A DNA stretch of 64,000 bases, taken from assembly GCA_940337035.1 (NCBI GenBank), contig OW679203.1, positions 77,205,061 to 77,269,060 on the forward strand. The letters run 5' to 3'. Of this stretch, positions 23,001 through 34,490 are shown in pieces (the first letter of the stretch is position 1; every line of letters starts with the position of its first letter). The stretch comes from Agriotes lineatus. Taxonomy: Eukaryota; Arthropoda; Insecta; Coleoptera; Elateridae. The translations under genes and the position numbers were made by a program. The notes under the pieces are model-generated. The model was not told where the DNA came from. It did no database searches and worked only from the letters and a program-made list of their open reading frames with translations.

Positions 23001-25162
23001 TGAGGCGAGAGCAGCAAGTCCCTCGGACGAAAATTTCGTTTCCAAAAGAAAGCTTGCATTACAACTGCCTGTGATAACAGATAGCACAGGTCAGAAAGGG
23101 CATCGCGCAAACGAAAGGAACTCGATACAGGTACAAAATACGCTGCTTTGGAAAATTGAAGAATTTGAAATTCAAAGGATTTATAATTCAACTAAAAATA
23201 TACAAGTTAAGCCTGAAGTAATTGGATAACTGGCGAAGCTTTTTTTAGCAGCTCTTGTAAAGAAACCTTTACTCCCGGCAAGACGCCATTGTTAGCTTCA
23301 GATCTCGGTTAACTGGGTCAAGATCACGTTAACATAATCAGCACGTAAGGATCATAAAGGACCGCTGTCAAAAACTTGATTGACCCGATACTAACGGCTG
23401 CAAACCATAGCGCAAATTAGAATAGCCTCGAATAAGCCGCCATATGAACAGTGCAAAACTCATCGTAAAGAAATGCTACGCCACGCGTAAATTGCAGATA
23501 CCAAGATGAAGCCCACCTCGACAAAGCCCATATCTTTATCGGCTTTGCCGAGGTGGGCTTCTAGCCCGTAAAATATTAAGAGACCCACTAAAACCTGTTT
23601 ACACCTTAAATATAAATAGGAAGTAACCAAACACTGAACGATACAATTAAAATGGAACTGAATAGTCATCTAAATTATTGGGATATGTTATTCGGACTTT
23701 TTCCACTGTCTAGGATGTAAATCACATAACGTTTCGGGAGTTTTGATCTACTCCCGTCTTCAGGTGTTCCTGGTTAGTCCTAAGAAGGACTGATATTGTA
23801 CGTTTTTCAACGTAAACTTGTGCCTCCCCCGGGGTTTGAACCCGGGGGAGGCGGTACAATATCAGTCCTTCTCAGGACTAACCACGAACACCTGAAGACG
23901 GGAGTAGATCAAAACTCCCGAAACGTTGTGTGATTTACACTCTAGACAGTGGAAAAGGTCCAAAAAAACGTATCATAATAGACCACTGCCATAAAAATGA
24001 CATTCAGGGAACAAATAAATTATTGGGGTTGACAATACATAATAAAATTGTTTGTTTGTTTGTTTGAGGAGTTATTTATATTATTTCTGAAGTTCGTGCT
24101 ACTCTTTCATGAACATTATTAAACCAATCATTGTACCAGTACCACAACACAATGCGTATTAACTAATAAATAATACCCTGAGCTGCCTTTTATAACAATA
24201 TTGTTTGTATTCGTATAAAAAAATCATGAAATATTAATTTTTACCTTAGTACTTACGTGCTTAGCTACTAAACTGCAACAAATAATGGTCGATATAAGTT
24301 CATATCCACCTACAAACAACCAGAATAGGTAAAATAAGATATTTTCATCTGAGAGAGTTCGTGTTCTGTAGAAATAGGAGAACATATGGTAGGACTGTAT
24401 CGATATTTCACTAAAACTGAAGATAAAATTTGGCATAATTGACATCATGCAAGATTTGTTAACGATTTCAACTGTTTTGTTAAGCCGTTGTTGAATACTG
24501 GCAATGCCTTTCACTCGACTGTGCATTTCATTTCCTATTAATTTCTGTATAGATTTAAATCGAAGTGTTAACGATAGCATCCAACATCTTAAAACAACTG
24601 CGTTATAGAATCTGTAGGAGTGAAGAATAACACATGAAGAATGCAAAACGCAAAAAGGAATATTATTCCACTGTTTTATCAGACCGGACACCATACCAAG
24701 AATATAAATGGCCGACAACAAAATAATCGATAAAATGGTGATAATCCTTGGTTTTGTGTAATTTAAGATAACTCCATATTCTTGCAACATTTCATCAATT
24801 TTAATAATGCTGCTAATATTACGTATGACCACGTCCACAGAAACAGCATTTTTAATTAGCATAACGAACATCAATACAATAATGGCATGCATTTCGTATC
24901 TGATAATGTAGTGCTGAAGTTTGTTGTGCACCCCCACTGTATAATATACATCAGTTATTAAAACTATATTAACAGACAAAAATGAGATCCACAGGTAGAA
25001 AATTAACTTATATAGACCCAAATGGTTAAATTTCACAAATACTCTCTCTTTGACCGGCCCTTTAACTGTAAAATGAACCGCACCAATCCACCTTAAAGCG
25101 GTGTAAGCAGGTGATAATTCTGTCCAAAAATCTAAGCCGCGCTTCAAATTAGATCCATCCAT
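20008..25162 (-). CDS. Gustatory receptor (Gr, 7tm_7 family), gene B, four exons
   Basis: Predicted 375-residue Gr. Exons: 25162-24257 (302 codons), 20379-20311 (23), 20258-20169 (30), 20070-20008 (20 plus TAA), all phase 0. The ATG at 25162 opens MDGSNLKRG, which aligns with MDRSSLKRE of gene C, so it is preferred over an in-frame ATG at 25405. Membrane segments lie near residues 51-71, 85-105, 139-162, 170-195, 238-264 and 274-300. TM7 lies across exons 3 and 4 and ends TYFIIFVQF. The exon 3 donor is the weak GTGCGA. It is a close paralogue of gene C, sharing roughly two thirds of exon 1 positions by eye, for example NYTKPRIITI and RVKGIASIQQRLN. Intron 1 (3.9 kb) holds a hAT-type element, LINE scraps and inverted repeats. 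No disabling mutation is seen. An AATAAA begins a few bases after the stop. Confidence 0.87.
20426..20433. repeat. 8-bp target-site duplication of the hAT-type element, left
   Basis: GTATTACA, perfectly repeated at 21397-21404. Confidence 0.8.
20434..21396. mobile_element. hAT-type non-autonomous DNA transposon, AATTA-rich
   Basis: 963 bp, starting CAGAGCTGGGCAGTAATTAA. Read inward from the other end it starts CAAAGTTGAA. Both ends pass into AATTA/TAATTAC-rich sequence. Flanked by a perfect 8-bp duplication GTATTACA. The CARAGYTGR end and 8-bp duplication fit the hAT superfamily. No transposase frame is present. The centre (20810-21200) differs in composition from the arms. Confidence 0.75.
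21397..21404. repeat. 8-bp target-site duplication of the hAT-type element, right
   Basis: GTATTACA, same as 20426-20433. Confidence 0.8.
21621..21731 (+). pseudogene. Jockey-type LINE reverse transcriptase fragment (N-terminal motif)
   Basis: The frame reads LAQIIVFPKPKKPPIEAV, stop, YKPLNLLPTLSKIFQKF. This matches the conserved start of the reverse transcriptase in Jockey-like LINEs (I-KPGK-P-----YRPISLLP-LSK-FEK). One in-frame stop; only about 37 residues remain. Confidence 0.5.
21785..21975 (-). pseudogene. LINE reverse transcriptase fragment around the active-site box
   Basis: The minus strand reads LKFSADIVLLTESCEEMRGV followed by VIQLAEASEMISLK, then, after a one-base slip, MNSSKTTMECF. 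The pattern FADDIVLL-ES-EE---M---L-------LKMN--KTK is that of RTE-like LINEs, here with FADD changed to FSAD and a frameshift. Non-functional. Confidence 0.5.
23508..23561. repeat. Short hairpin with 21-bp stem
   Basis: Left arm 23508-23528 (GAAGCCCACCTCG...) and right arm 23541-23561 are inverted copies with one mismatch across 21 positions, separated by a 12-base loop. GC-rich against an AT-rich background, in intron 1 of Gr gene B. It could be a miRNA-like precursor or a foldback remnant. Confidence 0.7.
23694..23962. mobile_element. Inverted repeat carrying Penelope-type hammerhead-like motifs
   Basis: Two arms of about 110-130 bp in inverted orientation meet at a GC-rich hairpin (11-bp stem CCTCCCCCGGG, loop GTTTGAA). 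Each arm carries CTGAAGACGGGAG...CTCCCGAAACGTT: right arm on the plus strand at 23892-23927, left arm on the minus strand at 23728-23763. CUGANGA and GAAAC flanking a stable stem recall the hammerhead ribozymes reported in Penelope-like elements. The left arm has an extra 17-base segment near the centre. Confidence 0.55.
24048..24066. repeat. (TTTG)n microsatellite
   Basis: Between four and five TTTG units, just inside the 5' part of intron 1 of Gr gene B. Confidence 0.8.
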
Positions 25163-25719
25163 CCTCGTGTATTCTGTAGAATAGTTCCACACAATGCGAA
25201 GCTTAATAATGATAAGTAGCAGCCCTTTTAACTGATTAAATGACCCACATACTGCTCTACTAACAGCTATTTGGAAATTACGAGGGTAAAGTATCGAATT
25301 GCTGATTGAGAAAAAAGGATAAAGTAATTTCTTGAGTATATCACAAAAAGTTTCTAAAGAATCATGTAATATACAAGAAGAGCAAATTTGGGGTATGCGA
25401 ACCACACAACAAGGACAACAGAAAATTAAATGGCGATATTAGTAGAAATCCTAATAAAAGAAATGAAACAGTTCGGGCTAATAATCAACATGACAAAAAT
25501 TGCAATAAATCGTCTACTAAAAACATGATAAGATTGCTCAATCTCGAACAACGCACAAATGAGACTCGTCCACTGTTTCATTTGTGTAAATTTCGTGTAC
25601 ATTTTCAAAACCTTCGAGCTGGGTAGTTTTGCTGGACTTCGAAAGAATGCCAGTATACCTATAGAGGGAGCGATTTCCTGTGTCCATTTTGAGAGATCTA
25701 CTCAGATATTGCTTTTGCT
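25163..25719. other. 5' flank of gustatory receptor gene B
   Basis: The first roughly 85 bases upstream of the ATG align with the same region of gene C (for example the shared GGAACTATTCTA/TAGAA context). They are probably duplicated 5' UTR or promoter. No TATA box could be chosen. An open frame to 25405 is judged fortuitous. Confidence 0.45.
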
Positions 25720-26040
25720 GCTGTGTAGTAGATGTTTCTGGAGGCTCGCTTAAATGGAGATTCCCCTTTTTTTAACTCTCTTCAGAGAGAGAGAGCGATC
25801 AACCACGTATAAAACCAAATTATTCGGCCGAACTCGAAGAGAGAAATTATCCCGGTTCTCCGACCCGATCTCCCGCCTCAGCCAGCAAGAGCCTCGCTCT
25901 CGCCCCAGTCGGGCCACCAAAACTATTCGAGAAAACCTCGGACCAGATTCCCGAAGAATAAACCATTAGCTAACCCGTTCCGTTATTTAAAGTTATTATC
26001 CGTCCTGTGGATAAATTTACTTTAGGTAAATAACACACAT
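25720..26040 (+). other. LTR-like or promoter-like block
   Basis: A purine-rich GAGAGAGAGAGC run is followed by TATAAAACC at 25808 and a GC-rich stretch (25845-25950), with GAATAAACC at 25959. The block ends in ...AACACA. TATA box, GC-rich transcribed part and AATAAA in this order within 250 bp resemble U3-R-U5 of an LTR. No second copy, target duplication or primer site is seen, so a solo LTR or other promoter remains a guess. Confidence 0.3.
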
Positions 26041-26081
26041 CTTTTCCGTAATTTTATAATTTTAAATATTGTTAACCTGAA

Positions 26082-26337
26082 AATCGGGGCTCTGCTATTC
26101 TAACCAATTCAGTTACGAAATTTCCGTCACGGCTTAATTTAAAAGGTAATGAGGACCGAGAATCGGGGTCTTGCTACTCTAGCTAACCTCGAGCCACAAA
26201 ACCTCCCCATAATCGAGGATCTGCTGTTCTAACCAAATCAGTCACGAAACTCTCGTTCCTGCTAAATTTAAAAGGCAATGAGGACCCGAGAATCGGGGTT
26301 TTGATGCTCTGGCTAATCCCTAACAACAAAACCTATT
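26082..26337. repeat. 129-bp tandem duplication
   Basis: Two units with period 129: TAACCAAxTCAG at 26101 and 26230, and AATGAGGACC at 26148 and 26277. Each unit also contains two half-copies beginning AATCGGGG or AATCGAGG, so the array looks like an older repeat that was doubled. It lies downstream of the LTR-like block. Confidence 0.75.
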
Positions 26338-28009
26338 CATAATTTTGTAGCTGGTGTCTGGAAACCGGCGCTGCAAATTCCCAGCGCTGAAACTTTGAAG
26401 AAACTGAATCAAGTCGTATAACTTTCCTGAACTTGCAGATCCCACAGTAATTTCCACAGCCTGGCTGCACCTAAACCCCTTGCCGAACGGAGCCTGAATT
26501 TCCCGGCACCATATTCGATTCTTCCAGGTCTAAAAATTAACATACTTTGAATATTGTAATCATTCATCCTTGGCACGCGCGGTATCAAAAGAGATAAGCT
26601 TGCACCGCCCGCCGTTATCAAGAAACCGAATTCCACAAGCCCCACACGTGGGACCATTTCGCCTTCGAGAGAAAGTTATGCAAGGTGGTATGGTAACATT
26701 TATTTGCTTTCATTATATATAGTAACTGATAACTTCATGCTTTCACGGCACCTTTGTTGACGTCTGGTTATATTCGCAGTACTGCCAACAATCGCCAATC
26801 ACCCTAGGAAGTTCTAGCGACTGTCAAACAGTGGAGAATAGAGCCCGCTCATGCCATTTGGGTGGTTGCAAGTGGCACTAAATTAGATTTTATTTTGTAT
26901 AGCTAATTTCCATACTAATTTATTTTATTTTTATCCTTAACGTTTGAAATGTATATGGTAAATAAAAGTAATTTCTGTTGAGGTATAAATATGAAGCGGA
27001 TCTGGCCCATTCCAAGCTACCATTTATAACGGTAAAATTAATGAAGGCTATTATTGAATAAAAACACCGGAAAGCATTGCATGTTCAATTGCTGAAATTC
27101 GTCTGGTTATGCCAGGATTAGATCGCATTTTAGCAATGGTGTTCCCTTCAACTAAGGTAAGTAAACCTGGGTTTGCCCTTACACGTTCTTTACCGTTTTG
27201 AAGCTATTTTAGGTATATTTTTATTTATTCCCTTTGGCTCAGCTGACACCACCAGGCGCTTGCCTAGTTTGGGAGCCTTTATCTGTAAGTAATCAGTACT
27301 AGAAGTGGTTCTAAGTGACGGTCAAGCTACGCTTGTTGTTACCTTGCCACGGGGCTGTTCCATGCGCTTTTTCCTCTTGCGACTGCACATTCCTAACCGG
27401 TCAAGGCCAGCACAACTCGTTTGTCAAGTATTTGTAAATCGCTTGTTGTAGCCGAACTATCTACGTATGACAGCCAGACCCTGAAACGCACTGCATCATT
27501 ACAAGATCTAAGCTACGGAACTCAATTACTTACCATTTAGGATCAAAATAAGTTAAATTGTTAAATGAGATTTGACATTGCTATGTTTTGGTTTAGCTAT
27601 AATTGGCTCGGTCAGCGGTTACCAAACTTTTCAATTTAAGTACTACAATTCACATTTCTGTGTGATACGAGTATCACTTGATCCCCAGCGAACCACGTTT
27701 CTTTCAAATATTATTATTTTGGAATAAGATGGGTTTCGCACACCATCAGCAGTACGCTTACCACAGCTTGGGAACCGTTAGTTTAGGTCATTCTATAAAT
27801 TTCTGTTAATTTGTGGTCACGGATGGTTATAGTCTACTCTTGCATAACATATAAGCTTTGTTTGCAATCATATTAATTGCGAAGTAGTGCTGGAGCATTT
27901 GAAGCCCTTGTTATCAGTACCAATACTTGAAGTGTGACCTTTCCAGTCGATGTAATTTCGTACCATTACCTGACCAGAAACCTCCCTTGCCTATGTTAGT
28001 AAAACTGCA
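26338..28009. other. No recognised feature
   Basis: An 82-codon minus ORF at 26409-26657 shows no known motif. The rest is AT-rich sequence without recognised repeats. Confidence 0.45.
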
Positions 28010-28170
28010 AAAGCAATCCTGCCCTATTAATAATCCAGGGCAATGGAAGATCTTGCAGCTGGTAATTAACTACCCTGTCCAAACAATTGCCCAGCGCAAT
28101 GGAAGATCTTGTCGCTTATAATTAATAACCATGTCCTATTAATCCTCCAGCGCAATGGAAGATTTTGCTG
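28010..28170. repeat. 56-bp minisatellite, three copies
   Basis: CAATGGAAGAT begins at 28041, 28097 and 28153, exactly 56 bases apart. The flanking TTGC/CTG and ATTAAT blocks repeat in step, with a few substitutions. Confidence 0.85.
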
Positions 28171-29289
28171 CTTAAAACTTGACCTAGGTACTTCTCCAGT
28201 AGCCAGTGAAACCACCCTCTAATAAACAATTTCTCCATTCAGCTCGTCGTAAAAATCCACCATTCTAAAGTTCAAAGCAACCTAAATTCAGTTTAATGAT
28301 TTTCAAGGCGTGAGCTTGCTTCATGTTTGAATTGATAATTGAGTGCACCGCGAGTTGCTCAAATTTTTCAGGCCTTCGATGAATGAGCGCTAGTCCAGGA
28401 ATGTCACGCCCGGGGTCTGAAATTAAATTCATATAACTAACGCTGCGAGCATTCTCGTTTGCTCGATCTGCGATAGCCATTAACTGCCCCAGAATCATTT
28501 CGGCTTTGGCCTAATCAAGCCCAAAATATGGAAAAAAACGAGAACAACGAACCGAAACTGAATTATTTAATTTTGATCTAATTACAGTGATTCAAATCAT
28601 AAGACGGGGGGGCCGTCCGTATCCGCTACCAGTTAATGCCGCCCCGCCCGCAACGCAGAGGACACCAGAAGAAATTATACTTTGTTTATTATTTTGGTAA
28701 ATAATTTTAAAACATTTTATTTTGTAAATATAGCTAAATAAAATAAACGCCAGTTTATACTTTACTCGAACTTCTCTCTTACTTCAGCTGTTGACAACCT
28801 TGGACCAGGGGTACCCGTGAGTATTAATAATATTCTTGAACTAAAAGTAAAAATTTGCCAAAATTACGTAGCGTTTCAAGCTATGTACATACATAAACAG
28901 CTTTACAATTACAACAAATAAAATGAATTAAGGCCAGCATTAGATTCACAACAATATAGAAACTTAATTTAAAATGGCATTACTGCAAATACAATAAAAT
29001 CTTCAAAACTAAAGATTTATTTAAATGTAAAGGAGTGCAAACATTGGCTTTTCTCTTGACGACTGCTATTTTGAACATTTTTGTTCATGCAATAATTGTT
29101 ATTTTTGAACCGAGGAATTATACATGTGGAAAACTCTGCTCAGTACAAAACAATTTCTGAATTTAGTGTAAATTTATCTAACATTTTGTGGCAAATTTCC
29201 TGGTGTAGGACTGTATAATAAAGAAACGAGAGCGATAAGAAAGGCTGGACGTAGAAAAATATATGGGTTCGAAACCGGTTTCGGATCAA
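28171..29289. other. No recognised feature
   Basis: Low-complexity AT-rich sequence with a short GC-rich patch at 28600-28670 (GGGGGGG and CCGCCCCGCCCG). No gene or repeat unit was recognised. Confidence 0.45.
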
Positions 29290-29880
29290 TACTACAACAC
29301 TCCATCTTTTTCTTGGCCTGCCAACATTTATACGTATATGTAGCTTGAAACATCGCTTGTGTATTTCTTTCTGTAGTTCGTCTTTTGTAGTGGTATAAAA
29401 GTGACCAATCGTTGGCGAAAACACTAGTATGTAACGTATGGTTATTTTAGCACAAGCCTTCATAGAGTCAATGAACGCTATATGCGTTTCGGCATTGTGT
29501 TCTTTTCATTTCTGTATGAGAAGTTTCAGAGTAAGGACTGCGCCTATGCAAGAATGTACCTTTCGAAAGCCACATTGTAAGATATAAAAATATTAGCGTA
29601 GAATTTGTATCCCGAGCATGATAGACTTATACATCTATAATCTCAGTTACTTCTGTCACCTTTCTTGAATAGTGGTTTAATTTTAGCAACGTTCCAATCC
29701 TGCGGTATAGCATGTCGTTTCTAGTACATATTAATTAGTGTAATAGCCGAAATTGTAGTAGCTATCCACCTAATTCAATAATTCCATATTGATCTTATCT
29801 ATTCCGGTAGCTTCCATATTTTTTGCTTTACTAAAAGCTTCTTGTACCTTGTTACATATAAAATTACTAACAAATTTTAC
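29290..29880 (-). pseudogene. Degenerate LINE reverse transcriptase remnant
   Basis: Minus-strand pieces such as KAKNMEATGIDKINMELLN near 29770-29830 follow the NNKAPG-D-I--ELL motif of RTE-like reverse transcriptases. A GRPRKRW motif (near 29310), typical of LINE C-termini, occurs further on. Many stops and frame changes separate the parts. Low confidence. Confidence 0.33.
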
Positions 29881-30639
29881 TCAGATAATTAGATTAATTA
29901 CAAATTAATTAAAAATAAATAATTGAGTTGTTACTAAAAATAGTAAAAAGGGGTTGAGCCGTGTGGCCATTTAATCTTGGGATACAATTAAAGTGGCTCT
30001 CCCTTGGAAACAGATCGCACAGAAAGAGTAACAAGACTGCACATACTCAATTGACTCAAGTGAAGTCAAATGGTTGCGGAGTCTTCTTTTATTCTCTCCG
30101 GGCGTGTTATCGGAACAGCGGCTCTGGGTTCCCATGGAGAGGGAAACGACGTCGTCATTTATTCAGCGCGACTTTGCCCATAGCGAGTGCCTTCGCTTTA
30201 TCGTAAAACCAAGCGCTGGCTAGATGTAACGCCCGATTTGGCGATGTACAAATTTAATACATTTTCTGTATAGTTAAAATTTGCTGAAGAAGCTAGCGTT
30301 ACAAGATTACTTCAAAAATAGTTATTGCAACAGCACAATAAGCGAAATTCTATATTTAGGTCCACAAAATACAATATTATTTTTTAAAATGTCTTTACTG
30401 ATACACTATTTTAGCTTAAACTTCCCAAGATTATGCCAATGGTTTGTACCAGCTTCAAAGTTTTGGTTCTTATTCTTGGTCTTCCAATGATTGCGCGACC
30501 TCTGGATACCTAATTTATAGAACTGAAAGTCTTTTAGGCGAGACGCGTCACTTGTCTTTGTATGTACTTGTCAATCTGCATACAAATTACCAGTAATTGA
30601 CTTTAAACGAATGCGTAACAACCCCGTCAGGATTGAGAA

Positions 30640-30705
30640 GCGGTACATTCGCCGGACAGCCGAATTTAAGACCGCGAGTTTAAATCTCGGTCTCAAAAAG
30701 ATGTT
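30640..30705 (+). other. Degenerate tRNA-like sequence (SINE head?)
   Basis: GCCGGACAGCCGAATTTAAG is followed by a T-arm-like hairpin (CGAG TTTAAAT CTCG). Spacing fits a tRNA anticodon-to-T-arm interval. The A box is poor and no full cloverleaf can be drawn. Confidence 0.25.
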
Positions 30706-31434
30706 TTTTAATTATCCAAAAATGCAGATACAAACTTCCGGTGCTCTCTGTTCTGTTCGCTCTCGCTGCTGACTGTATTGGTAAATCTCCGATTTGTTTT
30801 TAAACCGATTCTCTCGATATAGGCTTTGAACTAATTATATCATAGGGCGCGATCATGTGTATAACATAATATGATAATGGCCATACCACATCGAAAACAC
30901 TATTGCAATAGATTACTGAAACTGTGTTAAGAGGAAGGTGTCCTAAACAGCGCCTGGCAAAAACCACTTTTTGCCAACAATGTGCCTAAGTATTTATAAG
31001 GATCTTGCTCCGCTTTTTCTTGTTTGTCATTATTTTTAAATTGTAGTAGTCACATAATTTATGTGGAAGATATATCGTGTGTTCAAAAAAAAAACTCATT
31101 CACAGCATGCCATGACCAAATTGAAGTTTGCCGTAACTTGAGATATACCCATTAATGCAAATGACCTACCAAGTCAGAGAGAACTAAATTACATTTTGAC
31201 CTTGAATTATTTTCCTAAAAATATACAAAACCCCTAACAAAAACAAATTTGATTGACCGTTATGATTATTACACTAGCTGTTGTTGTGTACATGCCACCT
31301 TATTTTCCTTTTTGGTTGATACAGTTAAACTTAGTGCAGTGTAAACATTTACCTGTCACAGTGACAGATATTTTCGTAAACAAATTGCAATCTAACATTC
31401 ACCTACAGACTTAAGTTAAGACATTACTAGATTT
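30706..31434. other. No recognised feature
   Basis: AT-rich sequence with short chance ORFs only. Confidence 0.5.
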
Positions 31435-31900
31435 TCTATCTTTCTTTTCAAGGCCTACCCTAATTGAGTTTTTTTTTAACACACGATATAAATCTTTCTA
31501 CATGTCTCTCTGATTCTAGCAGAACCACCTGGTCGTCGGCGAATAGCATAATTATTACAGAAATTTGGATGCGTGTCATACCTGGGTTTGTCATATATTT
31601 CCACTTCAGTATCACATCATTTAAAGTAATATTAATAAATTATTGATGAAGGGCTACACTCTTGCCATAATCCCTGATTTGTTTTAATTTTATCTGACGT
31701 ATTGTGTTCTGTTTGTATAGTGATAACTGTATTTAAGTATAATTCTTTAATAGTGTGTCAAATATATAGGATAACCCCCTGTTTCCATTATGCTTCAGAG
31801 ATTTTTACAATTTACTCTGCCGAGGGCTTTTTCAGGAACAATAAAATCCAGATAGGGTTGTAAATTATATTCTACTCTTTGTACTACGAGTTTACTCTTT
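31435..31900 (-). pseudogene. LINE reverse transcriptase core, degenerate
   Basis: On the minus strand, in order: LDFIVPEKALGRVNCKNLWS (matching the F-DFEKAFDRV---LW motif), ETGGYPIYL, IQLSLYKQNTIRQIKLKQI (the usual I.-G.-R-GC region, eroded), then IIMLFADDQVVLLESERHVE carrying the FADD active-site box. Frames shift and stops intervene. A recognisable reverse transcriptase palm of non-LTR type, dead. Confidence 0.6.
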
Positions 31901-34105
31901 TGCATCAACAACAGTATTTAGAGATAAGTTTCTATATATGTTATGTCTGTAATATGTTAATTCTTTGATATGTGGCACATCACTGCTAATGTAGTGTTTA
32001 TTTTTCCAAATATTGAAATAGAGTAAATAATCGAATTATTGGTTGTAGAATTAATTATAATATTTGCTATGATAATGGCACCCAATAAGGTTTCCCATAG
32101 ATCAAGGCAATTTACCACTTTGTCCAAAGACACCCATTTAACATCCATCAAATTTGTTGTTCCAATTTTTTCTTAATATATTGCAATGGTTTTGTGCTTT
32201 CAATAATTCTGCTTTCCAATTGAACCAGAATGCATTAAAAATCAAACCGTGGACCATAATTAATTATTTTAATTAGTTCAAGCTTAGCTTACTGTTATTG
32301 AGATAAATGCACTGATGGGTGCAACTGAGTTTCAAAAATTGAAGCAAAGGTAACATTAAAAGCTAGTTCAAAGGGGTTACGTTCTTGGGCTCAGATTTAA
32401 CGAGGTTTTGGAAGTGCGAATACAGTTAGATTGTATCTGACGATGGTAGAGTTAACGTTTGCAGTATTAAGTACAAAGTTATGAGCAGTATAGTGGTCAG
32501 TAAATTAGGACCAGAATGGCAAAGTAGCTGAAGGGTATAGCAATGCAGTACCAAAATTAGAAACGTTGCAATAAGCAACCGACAAGAAATGTTGCAAAAA
32601 AGCAACCTACGAATAGCAAAGAAATAGAACGAAGGACATTATTAAGTGCATAATAAGCTACAAAACATAACAGTGCGGTTAAAAACACAGTGAAAGAGCA
32701 AAGTATTAGGTGTAGTGCATCATAACCTAAGAAAAACATTTATTTAGCCTGTAAGAATTAAAGATGTTATCAAAACCTTATTCTATAAGTTAATTTTAAG
32801 TATCAAACCTTATTTCCTTTTAAACAATTGTGGTGATATGTTGCTCAGATACCAGACCTTCTTTTGTTTAACAACCACAAAAGATGGCTTTGAAATTGTC
32901 CAAGATGTTAACAATGTTCTACGTTATCTCCCATAAAAGTTTAATTTTTGTTAATAAAAACACATTCATTTAGTGCAAGTGTTGGTTTTATTTAACCACA
33001 AAAATGTTGGGCACAATTGTAACCAGTTTACCAGTCTTTAAGTGGTGTAATTTGTGATTATTCGTCGTCTACAAAATCCATCAGATATGGTCCAGGTACG
33101 GGCTGAGTTCGATACCGGCTGCAGCAGCCAGTTGGAGCCAAGTTTGATGTCTTCAGCACCAAGATGAGTCCTCTACGCAGAACTTCGTGCAAAAATTAGA
33201 GTCGCCAGGCCAGCAGTAGCTAAGAAAACGCGTTGGCGTCCCCTGAGAGGTGCGGCCAGCATCGGAAGGATCTGCAAACCAGGTATTTTTCACAATTTTC
33301 ATCGTCCAGAGCACTTTTATTTCGCTGGGGCCAGCAAGATTAAAGATTCCACTGCGTATTGCCGCAGTTACCGATTATTCAGTGCATCTCAGATTCCAGA
33401 AATCGGCGAAGCGTCAGTAGAAATTGTAAGAATTAAAGGAAAAATTGTCCATTCATGTGTAAGAAGAATACTCTGTCCGTTCAGGACAAGTTGAGTTAAC
33501 AGATTACCTCGACAAGACACCTACAGTTCAATCCATGTTGAGGTCCCAAAACCTGCAAACTATCCCGTAGCCTAAACTCGATATATTGACGAACCGATTG
33601 TCGGTAGCAAAATAACTCCTTATTCCCTTTGTCAAGCCGATTTTTGGTGGCAACAACTTCCTTAAATACGTCCCTACTCGCCAGTCGGGGAAACGTACGC
33701 AGACATACTATAGATAACTTTGGAATACCACCCGCACAAGTATCCCCTTGATATTAAACACTAGCCCTAAGATTATAAAACAATAATCAACCGCATTTTT
33801 TGTTTACATTTTTAGTTACAGCAAATTTCCACTGTACTCAGAGACTTTTACCATGCCAAACGCGCAACTGAGTCTTGTGGGTTGTATACCATGCTCAGCT
33901 AAGACGCTACCAGCATCCAGTAAGAAGCCCAGCGAGGATTAAGGAGAATTATTATTTATTTATGCACTTTTATTTCTACATACCTAGCATGAAAATTCGA
34001 TTTTATGTTTTGTGACGTGCAGCATTTGTAAATAAACGAACTTATATTCAGGTAATCTTGAAGCCGTGCTTACTAAATACGCAGAAAAGGCAATTGTAAC
34101 AGGGG
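31901..34105. other. No recognised feature
   Basis: AT-rich. The GC-richer stretch 33090-33300 has no assignable motif. Short ORFs only. Confidence 0.45.
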
Positions 34106-34419
34106 TTAAATAATTGCAATATCAGAAGACCATTCATACACCGGCGAGATACCGAAAAAATTACTTGTATGAAGATTTGTTCCAATACCGAAAAAGTCAA
34201 ACTCTAAATCAGCAAAAATATTAGAGGTTGAGGTGGCTGAAAGTTTTAGAACAAAAAATCTGGGTACCACAGTAAAACCAACGGTGTTCACTGCAATTCT
34301 CCAGTCCGACTTTGGCAACCGTGACTTAATGCATAAAACCTCTTCAAAGAGAAAAGGCCGATTTACCTTCAGTGGGGTTGCTAACAACGAGCTCACAACA
34401 ACAAGAATGTTAGGTGCGA

Positions 34420-34490
34420 CTCTTTGCATGCTTCGTTGACTTTGAGAAGGCTTTCAAGAAAGTCCAGCCTAGAAGGCTGAAAGGCTGAAA
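34420..34490 (+). pseudogene. Tiny LINE reverse transcriptase motif
   Basis: The frame from about 34427 reads ACFVDFEKAFKKVQPRR, resembling the FVDFEKAFDRV box of non-LTR reverse transcriptases. Fewer than 20 residues, so only suggestive. Confidence 0.3.

Larger units (their letters stand above)
20380..24256 (-). other. Intron 1 of gustatory receptor gene B
   Basis: 3,877-bp intron. It holds a hAT-type element (20434-21396), LINE reverse transcriptase scraps (21621-21975), a short strong hairpin (23508-23561), an inverted repeat with Penelope motifs (23694-23962) and a (TTTG)n run. Minus-strand coding-like sequence at 22640-23191 (e.g. EAKALALSHFRHLLGSAYLL) is not recognised. Confidence 0.7.

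Noticed and set aside
25163..25405. N-terminal extension of gustatory receptor gene B from an upstream in-frame ATG at 25405
   Set aside because: The 81 extra residues have no counterpart in gene C, where stops interrupt the corresponding region. MDGSN aligns with the C start.
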